64,000 nucleotides of DNA from Amblyornis subalaris (Eukaryota; Chordata; Aves; Passeriformes; Ptilonorhynchidae). Positions 48,819-61,516 of this stretch are shown in pieces. A program made the position numbers and the translations under genes. The notes beneath the pieces are model-generated. The model worked only from the letters and a program-made list of their open reading frames with translations. It was not told the DNA's origin and ran no database searches. The stretch covers positions 2,108,001 to 2,172,000 of the forward strand of contig JACAXG010000070.1 of the NCBI GenBank assembly GCA_018881555.1. The letters run 5' to 3'. How positions within the stretch are numbered: the first letter of the stretch is position 1; every line of letters starts with the position of its first letter.

Positions 48819-51800
48819 CTGAGACAGAAACCAAGAGCATCTGTGAAATACACACTATTTCATACACCATTATTTCAGTCTGTCTGAGGCATCTCTATAT
48901 GAATGTGTTTCTGAGACTTTATTTTCACAGTGTGCCACAAGGACTCCCAGAGCCTGACTCAGTACTTAAAACTGCAGCACTGACACACACCTGAGCTCAC
49001 TGAAATTCCAGGCTTGCCACGCACTGCACTGCTAAAAGCAAAACTAAAAAATGACGATGACCTGCTCCAAACAAACATGACTGCATTTTACCCTTTCTTA
49101 TATCCTCTACCAGAGGATTTATATCATCCACAGCTTTAGGAAGAGACACTATCTAGGGGTACTACATGGGCAGTAATGCCTCAGTTAGAAGTGGTGAAGC
49201 ATCTCTTTGCTCAGTCACTTCCCTGTCTCTTACGCTACCTGTGTAACATCTCCAATTTAGAACCACCCTAATCTTATTAAGACAAGTTTAGTTTCTTTAT
49301 GATCTTTGTTGATATCAAAAGTCCTCCATGCCTTTCTCCTGACTGTTTCATTACATTGCACTAAATAGTCCTAACAGCCGAACTGTGCCAATGCAAAAGA
49401 GAACGACAGTGCTTATACAATACCACGTTTACTATGAAACGATGCTTATAGGATACTATATAAGCACAGAAACTGGTAAAGTTTGTGTACTTTGTTAACA
49501 TAATGCCTCCAATGTTGTGTACCTAAAAACAACCTATTCCACGGCCCTTCTCCCAGCAGCCCCAGAGTACTGGCATAATAAATCTAAGCAGTGTGTCTTG
49601 ACCTTAACACACCTTCATATTAAATTGCAGACATGGAGACAACATAACAGCAGCATTCACCCCTAACAACATCATAATAAGGAAAATGAAGGTTACTGAA
49701 TATATAATTCCAATTTCTATGAATTTTAGTAGATCATGCCCCTTCATACAAAAAAGATTAAACACTTAGAAGTTAATAAATGTTAAAACAGAAGGCACTA
49801 CAACTTTGTGTGTCAAATAGCCAATATTTGCTATTGCTGCAATATAGCAAATATTTCTGCTATTTGCAGAAAGAGCTATCAAAAAACCTTAAAATAAGAA
49901 ATTAGACTTAAATAATAAACAGCCAGAAAGATCAAAGAAATGCAATTAATAGAGTAGAACTACATTTACAAAGAATGTAAATAGTTCTTCTTAGAGCACT
50001 GTTACTGTATCACTGGAAGGCAGATTCTGAAAGGCAGCACAATACGATTGATTTAAAAAAAACCCAAACCAACAACAAACTCATCCACAGAAAACAAAAT
50101 ACTTTTACAACACACAGACACACACAGTCACCATCACAAAGAGCTCATCCAGATTCAAACCATAAGCAGACATACAGGAACACTCATTTAGATATACGGG
50201 AGTGAAAGTAAAGCTTTCAGTCTCTAACGAGTAAGGCAAGCTCTAAAAGATCACAAATAACTTTGAGTAGATTATCTTGTGATTGTCTAAAATGTGTAAT
50301 AATTTCCTCTGAAGCAAGGGCAGGGACAGTCCTCACCTACCTAAGGGGACACTAAGTGGCTGTAGACACATGCACTACACCCCAGCCAGCTCTAATGAGG
50401 GGTGTTGAGCTCATTTATTTGCCTCTCCTTTTCCTCCCCCAGAAAATCCAAGCCTGCTCCGAAGTATCTGGTACGTGCTATTAGCAGAAACAATATGCAG
50501 TCTGATCCAGTAAGGCAGTTTTGGAAATCCCACAGTAATTAATGCATTCATACTCCTAGTTTTCACTGTCCTTAAGGATTAGTAGCAGAAACATGATGAA
50601 AAGAAGTATATTAAAAATCCCTCTCATGTATATAAGATTTAAAAATCGTAAATATTAACACATTAACACATATGATTTACAACTGTGCCAAAACAAACAG
50701 ACTCATTACATCATTGATATTTCCAAATAGAGGGTGAAATTTTGGAAAGTGTAAAATACAACAAATTATCTGAATAAGTACATATGACAAAACTAACTAA
50801 AATAACTCCTGCATTTTAAAATTAATTAAACGTTTTATGAGTTTGAGCATATTGCAAGCTATTTGCTGAAAAATTGTATATAAAATCTGTGACACTTGTC
50901 TTTAAATCACTGCTTCTTCTGCCACAGAATAAAAGCATTATATATTTTTCTGCTATATCTGTTTCTCTCATCTGTACAGTTAGAGTCTTTTCTTCTGAAG
51001 GTAGCAAAATATATAAAATTGTGAAACAGTGGTAGATTCTTTTTACAAGTAAGTCGAGGTGTGGTTTGCACTTGTGGTTTATAAAAGGAGATAAGGGGAA
51101 AATAAAACATATCGTTCTCTGAACGAGGCAAATCACATGGCCAAAAGCTAAAGCAAATTGTATTTGCGGCTTTACGTAATTTATGCAGGACTTTACCTAA
51201 TAATAATAAAAAGTATGAACAACCTTTTGCTGCATTCCCACAACAGCAACAAAACAGTGGTACAAAGAAAGAGCCAAATGTGATTTTTAACCTCTTTTTA
51301 CATAAAATCATAAAAAAGCATAAAAGCTGGATTAACTGCCTCCCAAACCCGCATATCACCAGCCGGGTTCTCATCCCCAGCTGGCAAAACTGGCAACTCT
51401 TTATTTTTGTTTAAATACCTGGTTTACAGCCAGCCAGACAAGCAAGAGCATCAAAATGGTTTCATTTAGGCAAAAGGAAAACAGCCTGAAAATAGTGTAA
51501 ATAAAGCAAAATACATCTCAACTTATTTTAATATAAATGTAATAAAATTGTGCATAATGCATTCACAGTGAAGACACACCAATATTTCCTTTAAGTCATT
51601 CCTAATCCTAAGGGTGTTAAGAAACTTCAGGATTTGTAGACTGTGTCAAATCAATGGAAGTGCTGGAGTCCAGCAGCTCCTATAACCAAATCTATGAAAT
51701 TAGGGCAGGCATGAGAACATGTCTATACACACTGCCCTAGCATTACAGAACCCTTTCCAAACAGTTCTTGGATTTTGGGGATTTGCTTTTAATTACACTG

Positions 51801-54800
51801 AACATAGGTCAAGAAAGCTTCAACTCAGTGCTAAAATGAACATGACATGCAGCTGCAGGCTTTGTACCTATAAATAATTCAATCTTTTGCCTACCATTAA
51901 GTGGATACCTTTTAGAAACACTTCCTTTGGTTGTGAGGAGTGATACTGCTGTCTCTCCAGTACTTGTGGGATATCCTTGTATATGGGGGGTACCAGCCCA
52001 AGCACCCTTCCAGACACAGACACTGTGGAAAGTTTGATCTCCTGGACTTCGTACACTGCCCTTAAAAGCTGCCTCCATCAGCCAATTCTTGTCCCCTGCT
52101 ATAAGGACCCACAAATCTATCTTTAAGCAAATGCACTGAGCTAACAACCCAATCCCCTCATGGTCACAGCAGGAAAGGTAGCAGGCCCACCAAAACCATC
52201 AGAGAGAGCACGAGCTCAACCACTCTAGTATCTGCTGTAAAGTAAGGTACTAATACTTTCTAGGAGTACAACACAAGGATCACGTAGAACTCATGAACCC
52301 AGAAAGAGCCCCTACACTGACTACATACTCAAGTCAGGGGTGTTTTCACAAAGATGACCTTTTATGCTTTCTTCCACAAAATTTGTTTAACTAGTCAGAC
52401 CATTCAAATTTATGACTTCCTTCCTTCACTTTCCTCACATACATGGGTGCCAAAATCCCAAGACCTCACCAAGATCTAGGTGAGGTTTTAGGAGACAAGG
52501 GCTCCAGCACAATGTGACATCAGTGTATNGATAACATTTACAGTCACCCACCCCTGACATAATCACTGTACCCAAGTGACTTCCCAGCACAGAGCAAAGC
52601 AGAAGGTGGACTGACCGGTTAGGTCTGGATGATACCAGAGATCATGAAAAATAAAACTAAAAAAATTACCATCATTTTTACTACTTGAGGGAATCTTACT
52701 CCATTTGTTTTCAGGGCTCTAGTTCAACAACTGCTTCTTTCAGAGGCAGTGCCAGCCTAATTCAGGCTCTTGTTTCTGTTCTCTCACCACAGCTTCCCTT
52801 ACCTTGTCAAAACTATGCAACACACTACATCAAAGAGTAGAAAAGAAAAGGGGGGAAAAATGCACCCTGGATTATTTTTCACCTGAATCAAGCTTTCTGA
52901 CCTAAGCCACCCAATTGCCACGTGAACAGTTGCAGTGGCACAAGTGAGAACATGGGCAGCATCAGATGCGGCATTGCTGCAGAAAGAAATGCTTGTCAAA
53001 TTCTGCCCCAAAGTTACACCAACACAGAAGTTACACCGACTCTGCCAGTTTTCCCTGCACACACAGACAGCTGTAACAGCTGTGCTCACTTAGTGTGAAG
53101 ATTAAGGCCCTGCTTCTCTTCCCAACCCGCATTTCTCTAAAGCACTCCAGCAGTATAACAGGGTTCCAAAGGGGGCATAAACTCATTGCTGCACTGAAAC
53201 CACAACGGTTTTTACAGGCACTGTAGCTCCTCTAACTGACACCTATGCCTGCAGTACGAGGACACAGCCTGGGTTTATAAGAATGCTTTTAAAAACAGCT
53301 GCAGAGGTGCCACTGAAGTTTGGATTTTCCATTCTTATATAAATATGCAAAAGGTTAAGTAACACACACACTTTCTAACAAGCAAGAAACATCAGCCAGG
53401 CATCTGCTGCCAGGCATCTGCAGGTACTTTAGTACTTTTATGGATGTTTTAGAGGCACTGGACAACATTGAAATTTTGGCAAAGGGAGAGCTATTTATTT
53501 ACCTTAAAATATTCATTTGTATTGTGGTCAAAAAGCCACAATGCAAATTTAGGTTTTTTTTGAATTTACTGAGATACCAGGAACAGCCAACTGTAAAAAG
53601 GGAAAACAAAATATTCGGTAGTGACTCCACTGCAGAAGGGGTTTCTGGAGAGTATTGCTGGCAGTGACCAAGTATACAATGGGATAGTGCTTTGTACACA
53701 GAGTAGACTGTAAAGCCCTACATACAAAATAAAAAATTTGGTTCACAGACCAAACTTCACATTTGTGATGATTAAGACAATGCAAATACACTGCAGGACT
53801 GCTAACATCACAGTAATTCAATTGTATTTTTCCCTCACACATAATAATTCATTTTGCTGGCAAGTAATTCAGATCACTGAAGAAAAATACTCTTTTATTT
53901 ACATTTATTGACCAAAAAAAAAGCAATCTTCTAATACTATTCCCCACTTCTGAAAAGTCCACTGTCTTGGACTTGAAAAAAAGGTTGTTAGTACCACTGG
54001 AAGTCTTCTCTTTCCCAGAAAATAAAATCCACTGAAACAACTTCTTCCTTTACTTCACCAGTGGTTGTAGATTTTAATGTTTACATTTATTAGTCAGTAC
54101 ATCTCTGGGAGTCCTTTGCTTTATGCATATCACTCCTTCAAGACCCTAACATACAGTCCACCAAATCTGAAGTCCATTTAATTTTATGGTGAAAACCAGT
54201 GAAAAGATATCTTTTATTATCTTTATTGCTTCAGTAGCTATAGCTGAAAGGGGCTTCGAGCAGAGATGTAGGAAGCAGACAACTAAATGCCAAAGAAGTT
54301 GATACATACACATGCAATGCTTTTACAAGTTTCTGTGAAAATAAATTTTTTAGGAGGCGAGCCAGCAGTATAACAGGTGAAGTCAGTGACCATCTTAAGT
54401 CAATCATGTACCTCTCCTAGCCTTCTGTGGAACCAGGATTCTCCTATACTTTACTAATCANAGAACACTGAACCAGGTGTGCCTACTTCAGACAAACCGA
54501 GCTCAATGTAGAAAATCCCTTAATCCTGTCTATATTGCATTTTCTTGAAATACAACATCCCTGATGAGCAGCCTCTGGAAGATTTTTGATTGCACAGAAG
54601 AAATTCACACAATCAAGAACCATATTTCCCACACACCTCTAATTGGTAGTTACTTGCTGTAACTTCTGGACTCTGCAAACACAGACAAATTTAGCAATAA
54701 TCTCGAGCATGAAAGGTTTTGTAAAATTCACTGTCAATCCTCTACAAAGGGGTGTCAGCATTGGGTTTTATCTCTAAAAGAAAAATGTCAAAATATTGGA

Positions 54801-57800
54801 CTCATACGTTGTGCTAGATAACCAAGGCAACTTACTGGAAAAACAATTACATTTTTGACCTAGTAATGTTTCTCTTAATCCATTAGATATAGACCTTCAG
54901 ATAGGACATTAGAAGTAGCTTGTTGCTCAATCAATAATTTTGACAGAACAGATGGGAAAATATTTAAACATCTAAACAAACTGTCTGCACACCTATGTTG
55001 TGAAAGAAAACTGAGAACTTGGATACACCAATGTTCTGTTAATTTAAGGGGGAAAAAACTGTTTTCAATTAACCTTACAGTTCAGGTGGAGTGTATGTTC
55101 CTTAAGCAATCCTGCTAACCCTTCACACATTTTTATTGCTATAGTTGTTGGTTTGCTAACAAATATTCACCCACGTAATTTTCAACAGAAGTTAAAAAGT
55201 GTATTTTCTAGAACTTTCTATCAATTGTGGTAAGCACAACAATGAGAAAGTTTATAATCTAACACTAATGAACAAAGGTAATACACACTTCTTTATAGAC
55301 ACAGACTTTTATCCAGATATATGAAAATCCATCCTGCAGAAGGGTATTTTTGCCAAGTATTATAGAATTTAGTTACTATAATTGTATCTTGGTATGAAAA
55401 GTGAGGTGTTACTGTCTCAATAGTAAAAAACCCACTTGAATGAATGTGTACTGATTTTATTATACACAGCTGTAAAGACAAACATCAAGATTATAGATAT
55501 CCTGGAAAATAAAGAGCTGAGATTTTCCACTGCTCTGATTTTTGCAGGTAGTTTTTCTCCATTTTGTTTGTGCAAACATCTAGTTTGCACTACTGTTTTA
55601 CTTCTGGGCCTAATGTAAACTATCTTCCTATTACATTTTTGCATTCGAGATTTTGCCCATCTTATCTAGCTTTTTGTTATGTAACCTTAAAAAATAAATA
55701 GCAAACCAAATTTTTTTTTTTCATTTGTTGGCACATGTGCTGTATCAGAAGCTGTACATTCTGGTATAACCGTGAATTAAGCAAAGCCTCCTAGCATAAA
55801 GAGCATGCAATACTAATTAATGCATTTCACCTCCTGGAAGAGACAGACTTCAGTAGAATTCAAAATTTTAAAAAAAATAAAAGAAAAAAGAAGTTACTGC
55901 ACATGAAAACAAGTATTCTAACAAGGGCTGTAAGAAGCCAATGGCAACACTGGCCAAAAACAAAACAAAAAAAAAAGCCAAGAAAACAACCACATCACAT
56001 TAAAAAGACCGCTCAAAAGACACTTTTCATAGAAGGGCAGCAAATAAAAGCAAAACACAATTTCAGTCTACAGAAAGATGGCACTTGTATCTCATAACTC
56101 TACCCACTCTACCATTAGAAGAAAAACTGCAGACCTGTTCATAACTGTGCTAATTATCACTGCACTAGCAGTAGTCTCTGAAACATACACTGCCATAAGA
56201 TGCAAGATGTGTAAGAAGTAATAAATAATGATAATACTGTGATATTTCTTTCTAGTTGCTCATTCTTCCTGAAATTATTCTGAATATTTACTGATGTTAA
56301 ACGGCATTTGTTCAGCTTTTGTTTATGCTTCATTACTCTCAGAAAAACTAAAGGCTTTTGCTGAGATGGAAATAGTGTTTGCATTGATTAAATGAAAATT
56401 AATGAAAAAAGCTTCAAGAATGTTATTGAGACAGCCTTTGTAAGAATTGACATACTTATATGTTTTACAAAAAAAGAGTGTGTTTTAATCGAAAATTGCT
56501 CTCGGCTTTAAGGTTCTGCTTTGAATACAGAAGTTTATTTATGTGCAGTGTTGCGCTAACCTCTTTTCTAGTATTCTGTTTGTTTTATTGTTTTTGCACA
56601 TTTGTTACATCTTCTCCCTTGACAAATCTGATTCTGCATGTGCAGAATTGGTTTTTGTGACTGGTGAGATTAACCAGGTAGTATGAAAATTCAAATTCNT
56701 GTTACATTATTTGTAATCTGGTTTCAGGAGAAAGTCTAATTCTTGTGCTAATTTACTTGTTGTTGCAACAATTCTTCTGTCTGTGTAACAGAGCAATGCT
56801 TTCCTACCCTCATCTAAATGCTCCCCGTCTCTTGATCTTGGTACCACTTATTGCCAATAAATGATGTTCTGCTTTGGATATCCTGCCTTGTCTACCTTTC
56901 ATAATTTTCATCTCAGGGGCCCACTGGCACTACCAAGCTGACACAAGCACTCAAATTCCAGTCACTAGCATTTTTTATGACTTAGGAGCACAAGATGAAA
57001 GAATGTGGGACACTAAAACATAATAAGTGATAACCAAACAGAAAAAAGATCACATGTGAATTTTCATGAGATACTAGCATTTCAAGATAAAACAACTTCT
57101 TGCATTTTCATTTCCTTACAATGTAAAAAAATAATCCAGTGCTTGCAACTCTAGTGTAAAGAGAAAATTCTGTATTGTGAATCTCCCATAAATCCGAAGG
57201 GAAAATATTTTCAGGCATAGATGCTATTTCTCCTCACCCCCCTCCACTGGTCCTCACCCAGAAACAAAATGNTGCCAAATATACAACAGACAGCTGCTCA
57301 AGAGCACAAGCCAACACCAAACCACTTTTCCACAGGTAAAATAAATTCTATTGTGCCTCTGCTAAGAATCAGATTATGCATGAAGCATCTAGGTAAACAC
57401 AAGAGTAAATAAATTTCAACTATCCTTTTGAAGCCAAAATAAAAATCAGTTAAGCAAAACACAACAGCTAACTACACTGTTCAGGTACTGAGCAAACTAA
57501 CTATTCTTTCAAGAAAATGAATACAGATAATCAGAAGTTGGGGCTTTTCGGCTTTTAAGCGAAGCATTCTGCCTCACCAGGAAATAGTAACATCTCATAA
57601 TAGAGGTTAAGACAAACACCTACTCAAATACAAAAAGAAAAAACAATTATGTCGGTAGAAGACTCGGCAATTACTATTCATCAGGTTTTATACCTTTTAT
57701 TTTATGGAATAAAATACATCTCATCATTGAAATTTTTTTAACAGAATTTTTAATTTTTTTTATGTAACTCAATAGACAAGAATGTTGAGACTCCATTAAA

Positions 57801-60247
57801 CTAATGCAAATGAATAAGCAAATCTTCAACCCTCATAGTAGGATAGGTTCTTGCATGAGGTTCACACAAAAGATGGTATTTTTTTTGTTCATTATACCTC
57901 CTCTACTTACTTAGCTTTACATTTGCCTATATGACAAAGATGTAATGCTGCCTGTTACAGATTAGCTCTAGTCCCACAGATATCCTCATTACACACAGAA
58001 TTTATTTACCATTATAATAAGAGAGTTAAAAGCTTTTTGTGACATCAGAAGAAAAATGTTATCACAACTTGCAACACTGCCAATGTATTACTATAAAGAA
58101 TGACCTTTTTGACAGCATTCTTTGAGCATGGAACACAATTGATTTGAATTCATCATTTTAAAAGAAAGAAAGAATACAACTACCATCTTTCCAAGTCTCT
58201 GGCTGATAAAAATTAATGTTCTATCCTTGGACAAAACAACACTACACAACATACTTTGCTAAATATATATTGAACATTCATAGGTTCGGTTTCTTTTTAT
58301 CAGTTAAGTTTTGGGTTGGGGTTCTTTTTCTTTGGGGGTGGGGGGAGCACTCTATTTTGTTCATTCTAACTTGGCGATCAAAGAATTTTTATTTTTACAC
58401 TATTACAGAAGTGCATTTTTCTAGGTTTCCAAAACCACCTTATTCAACCTTCCCCATCTGTCACCATCTGCTTCTTTTTAGCATGTACTTTTTGTGTGAT
58501 CACATAAGCATGTGAAAAATAACTAACATTCAGATGATTGTCTGCTGGTACATTTGAGGACTGGGCATAATAAAAGTGAACTGCCAAAACGTACTTAACA
58601 CTTCTAATTTTGTTGGGTCTTGCATGTAAGCTACATTTGATTTTCAAACTGTTTTACAGTTGGAAAGTTGATCAGGTACTCTAACTCAACAGTAAAACTG
58701 AGACTACATAATTAGCTCAGCACTAAAAGGATTATATTCAAAGGGAGGAACAAAACCCAGAAATACATCCACACAAGTTCACACATGCATCTTGACTGAG
58801 TCTGTCTGCACAATGTTGCCTGAGGCACAGGATAAGATGCTACAAGCAGCCTACTTCTGGACAGTCACAGCCTGCGTCTTCTCTCCAAGCTACCACAGGA
58901 CAAGGATAAAGGACTCTGATATTTACAAGGGTGTAAATGAAATGCTTGAAGAAGCAAAGACACTAAGCCAAGGGTAGAAATACACAGAAATACAATGCAA
59001 TTCCTTAATTATGCAGCAGCAACTGCTTCTAGCTCTAGGTGAAAAGTAATTGGAAAACACCATCAAGGCACAAAAGCTGAATGATGGAGGTATCTGTTTC
59101 CAGAACTCTATCATGCTACGACACAGCATTTCTGCTTGTAAATGCACTTCTTAACACAGTTGTCACATGAAAAGAACAAAACAAGACTAAAGCTGGAGAA
59201 ACAAACTTACCTCCAACCCTCCAAAAATACATTAACCTCACTTCATGAGAATTTCATACAGAAAATTCTTCCCATCTTTTTAGAGTAGCACCACTACAGG
59301 CCTATCAGGTCTTCAGCAAAAACACTATGAACCAGAATACCACTATGTTTTTATCAATGCAGACAGATTGGTGGAGTGTCTCATTATCTTTTCTTTAAAG
59401 AAAAAATTAACAGAAGTGAACAAAATAAAAAGAAGCACAATAAAAACAAGAACTGTCCCTTCCCCTAAATAAACTTTAACAATCAATCTTCATTAGTGTT
59501 CACCAGAGATAACAAAATATGAGTGAGACCTTTCCCTCTAGAGCACAATGGAAAACTGAGCTTAACATAAAGTTTCTTTTTCACTGTCTCTGTTTTTTCC
59601 CACCTCTTAGAAGTTCACACTGGTCTTAAAACCTTGTGAATGCATATCCATATTGCAACGTCTTAACAGCAGCTTTCCCTTAATTAGTGCCATTTTCCAC
59701 AAATTCACTTTTCCGTCCAGTAGTTCTAGACATGGAAAATAATGGCACATATATATATTTTGTATATTTATACAAAAGTCACACAGAATTTCAAAAAGCA
59801 CAGCACATTACTTTGATGTCTCCATTATCTTTTCATTCAAATGAAATTTAAAGGAAAAGGAGATTAAAAGAAAACTGCATAAGCCACAACAAAAATTATT
59901 CTTTCAGTTCTTCTATATTCCTAACCAAACAACTCTTCAGCAAGCTTCTCTTCAGTTTTAAGTTCCTCATCAATTTCTCCTGCCATTTGTGTCTCTCTGC
60001 AACACATTTTATTAGTTTCTACATAGAAAAAAATTATCAAAATAACATAATTGTCTTTAGCCCAAACTGTCTTTCCTGCCCAAACCCACAGTTTTCCCAG
60101 TAAGAAAAACTTCCCCNTCTCTAATCTGTACTTTCTGGTCTACCAATCTACTTCATCATTAGGTTCATTTCATTAATTTCTTTTCCCTCCTATTAGCTTC
60201 CCTTGCTATCCTCCTTCAGTTTACTCAAATTCTTTCCTCTACCCCAT

Positions 60248-60352
60248 AAGAAAAAGGGAAAATGGGGAAGAGGGAGAAAAGGGAAAAAAAGAGGAAAAGG
60301 AGAAAAAGGGGGAAAACAGGAAGAAAGTGGAAAAGGTGAAGGTGNAAAAGGC
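60248..60352. repeat. AKT3: Polypurine tract (about 100 bp)
   Basis: The plus strand is nearly all A and G, with only a handful of pyrimidines and one unresolved base. In AKT3 RNA it is a pyrimidine tract. Such tracts can adopt triplex DNA and can act as intronic splicing-factor (PTB-type) binding regions. Confidence 0.85.
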
Positions 60353-61460
60353 CTCAGCTGTATTACCCACGCAACTTCACTTTCTCTGTAGTACCATGTG
60401 CTGAACTTTTAACATCCTCACCTCAGCTGATCTCTCATCTGGCCTGCCTCAGTTAACCCACGATGTTGACTGCTTTAGTCAAGTTGTTTGCAAACAAGTG
60501 CCTTCATGCTTTTCCCCACGCTTTAAGGAGCTCTTCTGTAACACTGGCATTGCACCTTCTATCTGCACTAAAATCCCTGTTTAAAACAATGCTTTGTCAC
60601 GATGCCTGCAAAAACTGGAAACATCAATTTCCATTGTTAGCCTGTCTCAGTGCATTTCAGTAGTAGTTCCCTCTCCGCCTACACACACAGCACTTAGTTT
60701 CAATTCATATCAGACAAGCGGTAGATCATCATATTCTCAGTCCAAAAAATTACCAGACTGCCTTTGGCAAATATCTTGATCCAATACAAGCAGGCATTAA
60801 AAGAATGAAATACATGTATAGCTGCACAAGTGACAAAATGCTTTTTCTGACTTTATTGTCAGCTTTTTGTAATCTGTATATACCACGAAACTCTTAGAAA
60901 ATTCAATTTCAATTCCTGTAAACATGGGAAAAGTGTGTTTGTTCTTGCTATAAGCATGCCTGCTTCCCCTTGCTGAAACTCAAGACAGTGAACTCTGATG
61001 GCCAGGTTCTAGATTACATCAAAGCCATATCCTTGCCAAAAAGAAAAGCTGTAAGTAAGAAATTATGTGAAGTGTGAGGAGAGACAGCAGCTGCCTCTTG
61101 ATAAAAGAGTTCTATTTTTCACTCCTCTGAGATAAAACTCAGGGAAATAATTGATTACACATGATCTCTCTCACTTCCATTTTTAAAAGAAAGATGACTA
61201 AAAAAATACTGGGCAAACAAGCATTGTATAATTGATCTTAATATTTCCTTCATCTTCACTGGTCTTATTTTAAAACAAGTTACAGGACATGCATGTCTTC
61301 TCATGTCTAGGGTCATACCCTTCACATCATACCCTTCTCAAGGCTGTGAATCTGTTCTGGTCTTGTTTATTGCCACATACCTTTGAGTGATAGTAACTGC
61401 ATAAACTATATTGAAATAGTTTGCTTTCTTAAATACAATGCAACTGTTTTTACAGGAATG

Positions 61461-61516
61461 CATCCATCTAATCTGTACATATGTACAGTCTTGTACATAT
61501 TCATCCACCTAATCTG
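61461..61516. repeat. Palindrome flanked by direct repeats
   Basis: CTGTACATATGTACAG at 61473-61488 is a perfect 16-bp palindrome. CATCCATCTAATCTG (61461-61475) recurs with one mismatch at 61502-61516, and TGTACATAT occurs at 61474-61482 and 61492-61500. The palindrome places a Pumilio-like TGTACATA on both strands. It lies in an AKT3 intron. Confidence 0.75.

Noticed and set aside
50822..51374. Minus-strand open frames of 104 and 155 codons in the AKT3 intron
   Set aside because: They do not match any AKT3 exon, are rich in Cys and Phe as AT-rich random frames often are, and overlap each other in different frames.
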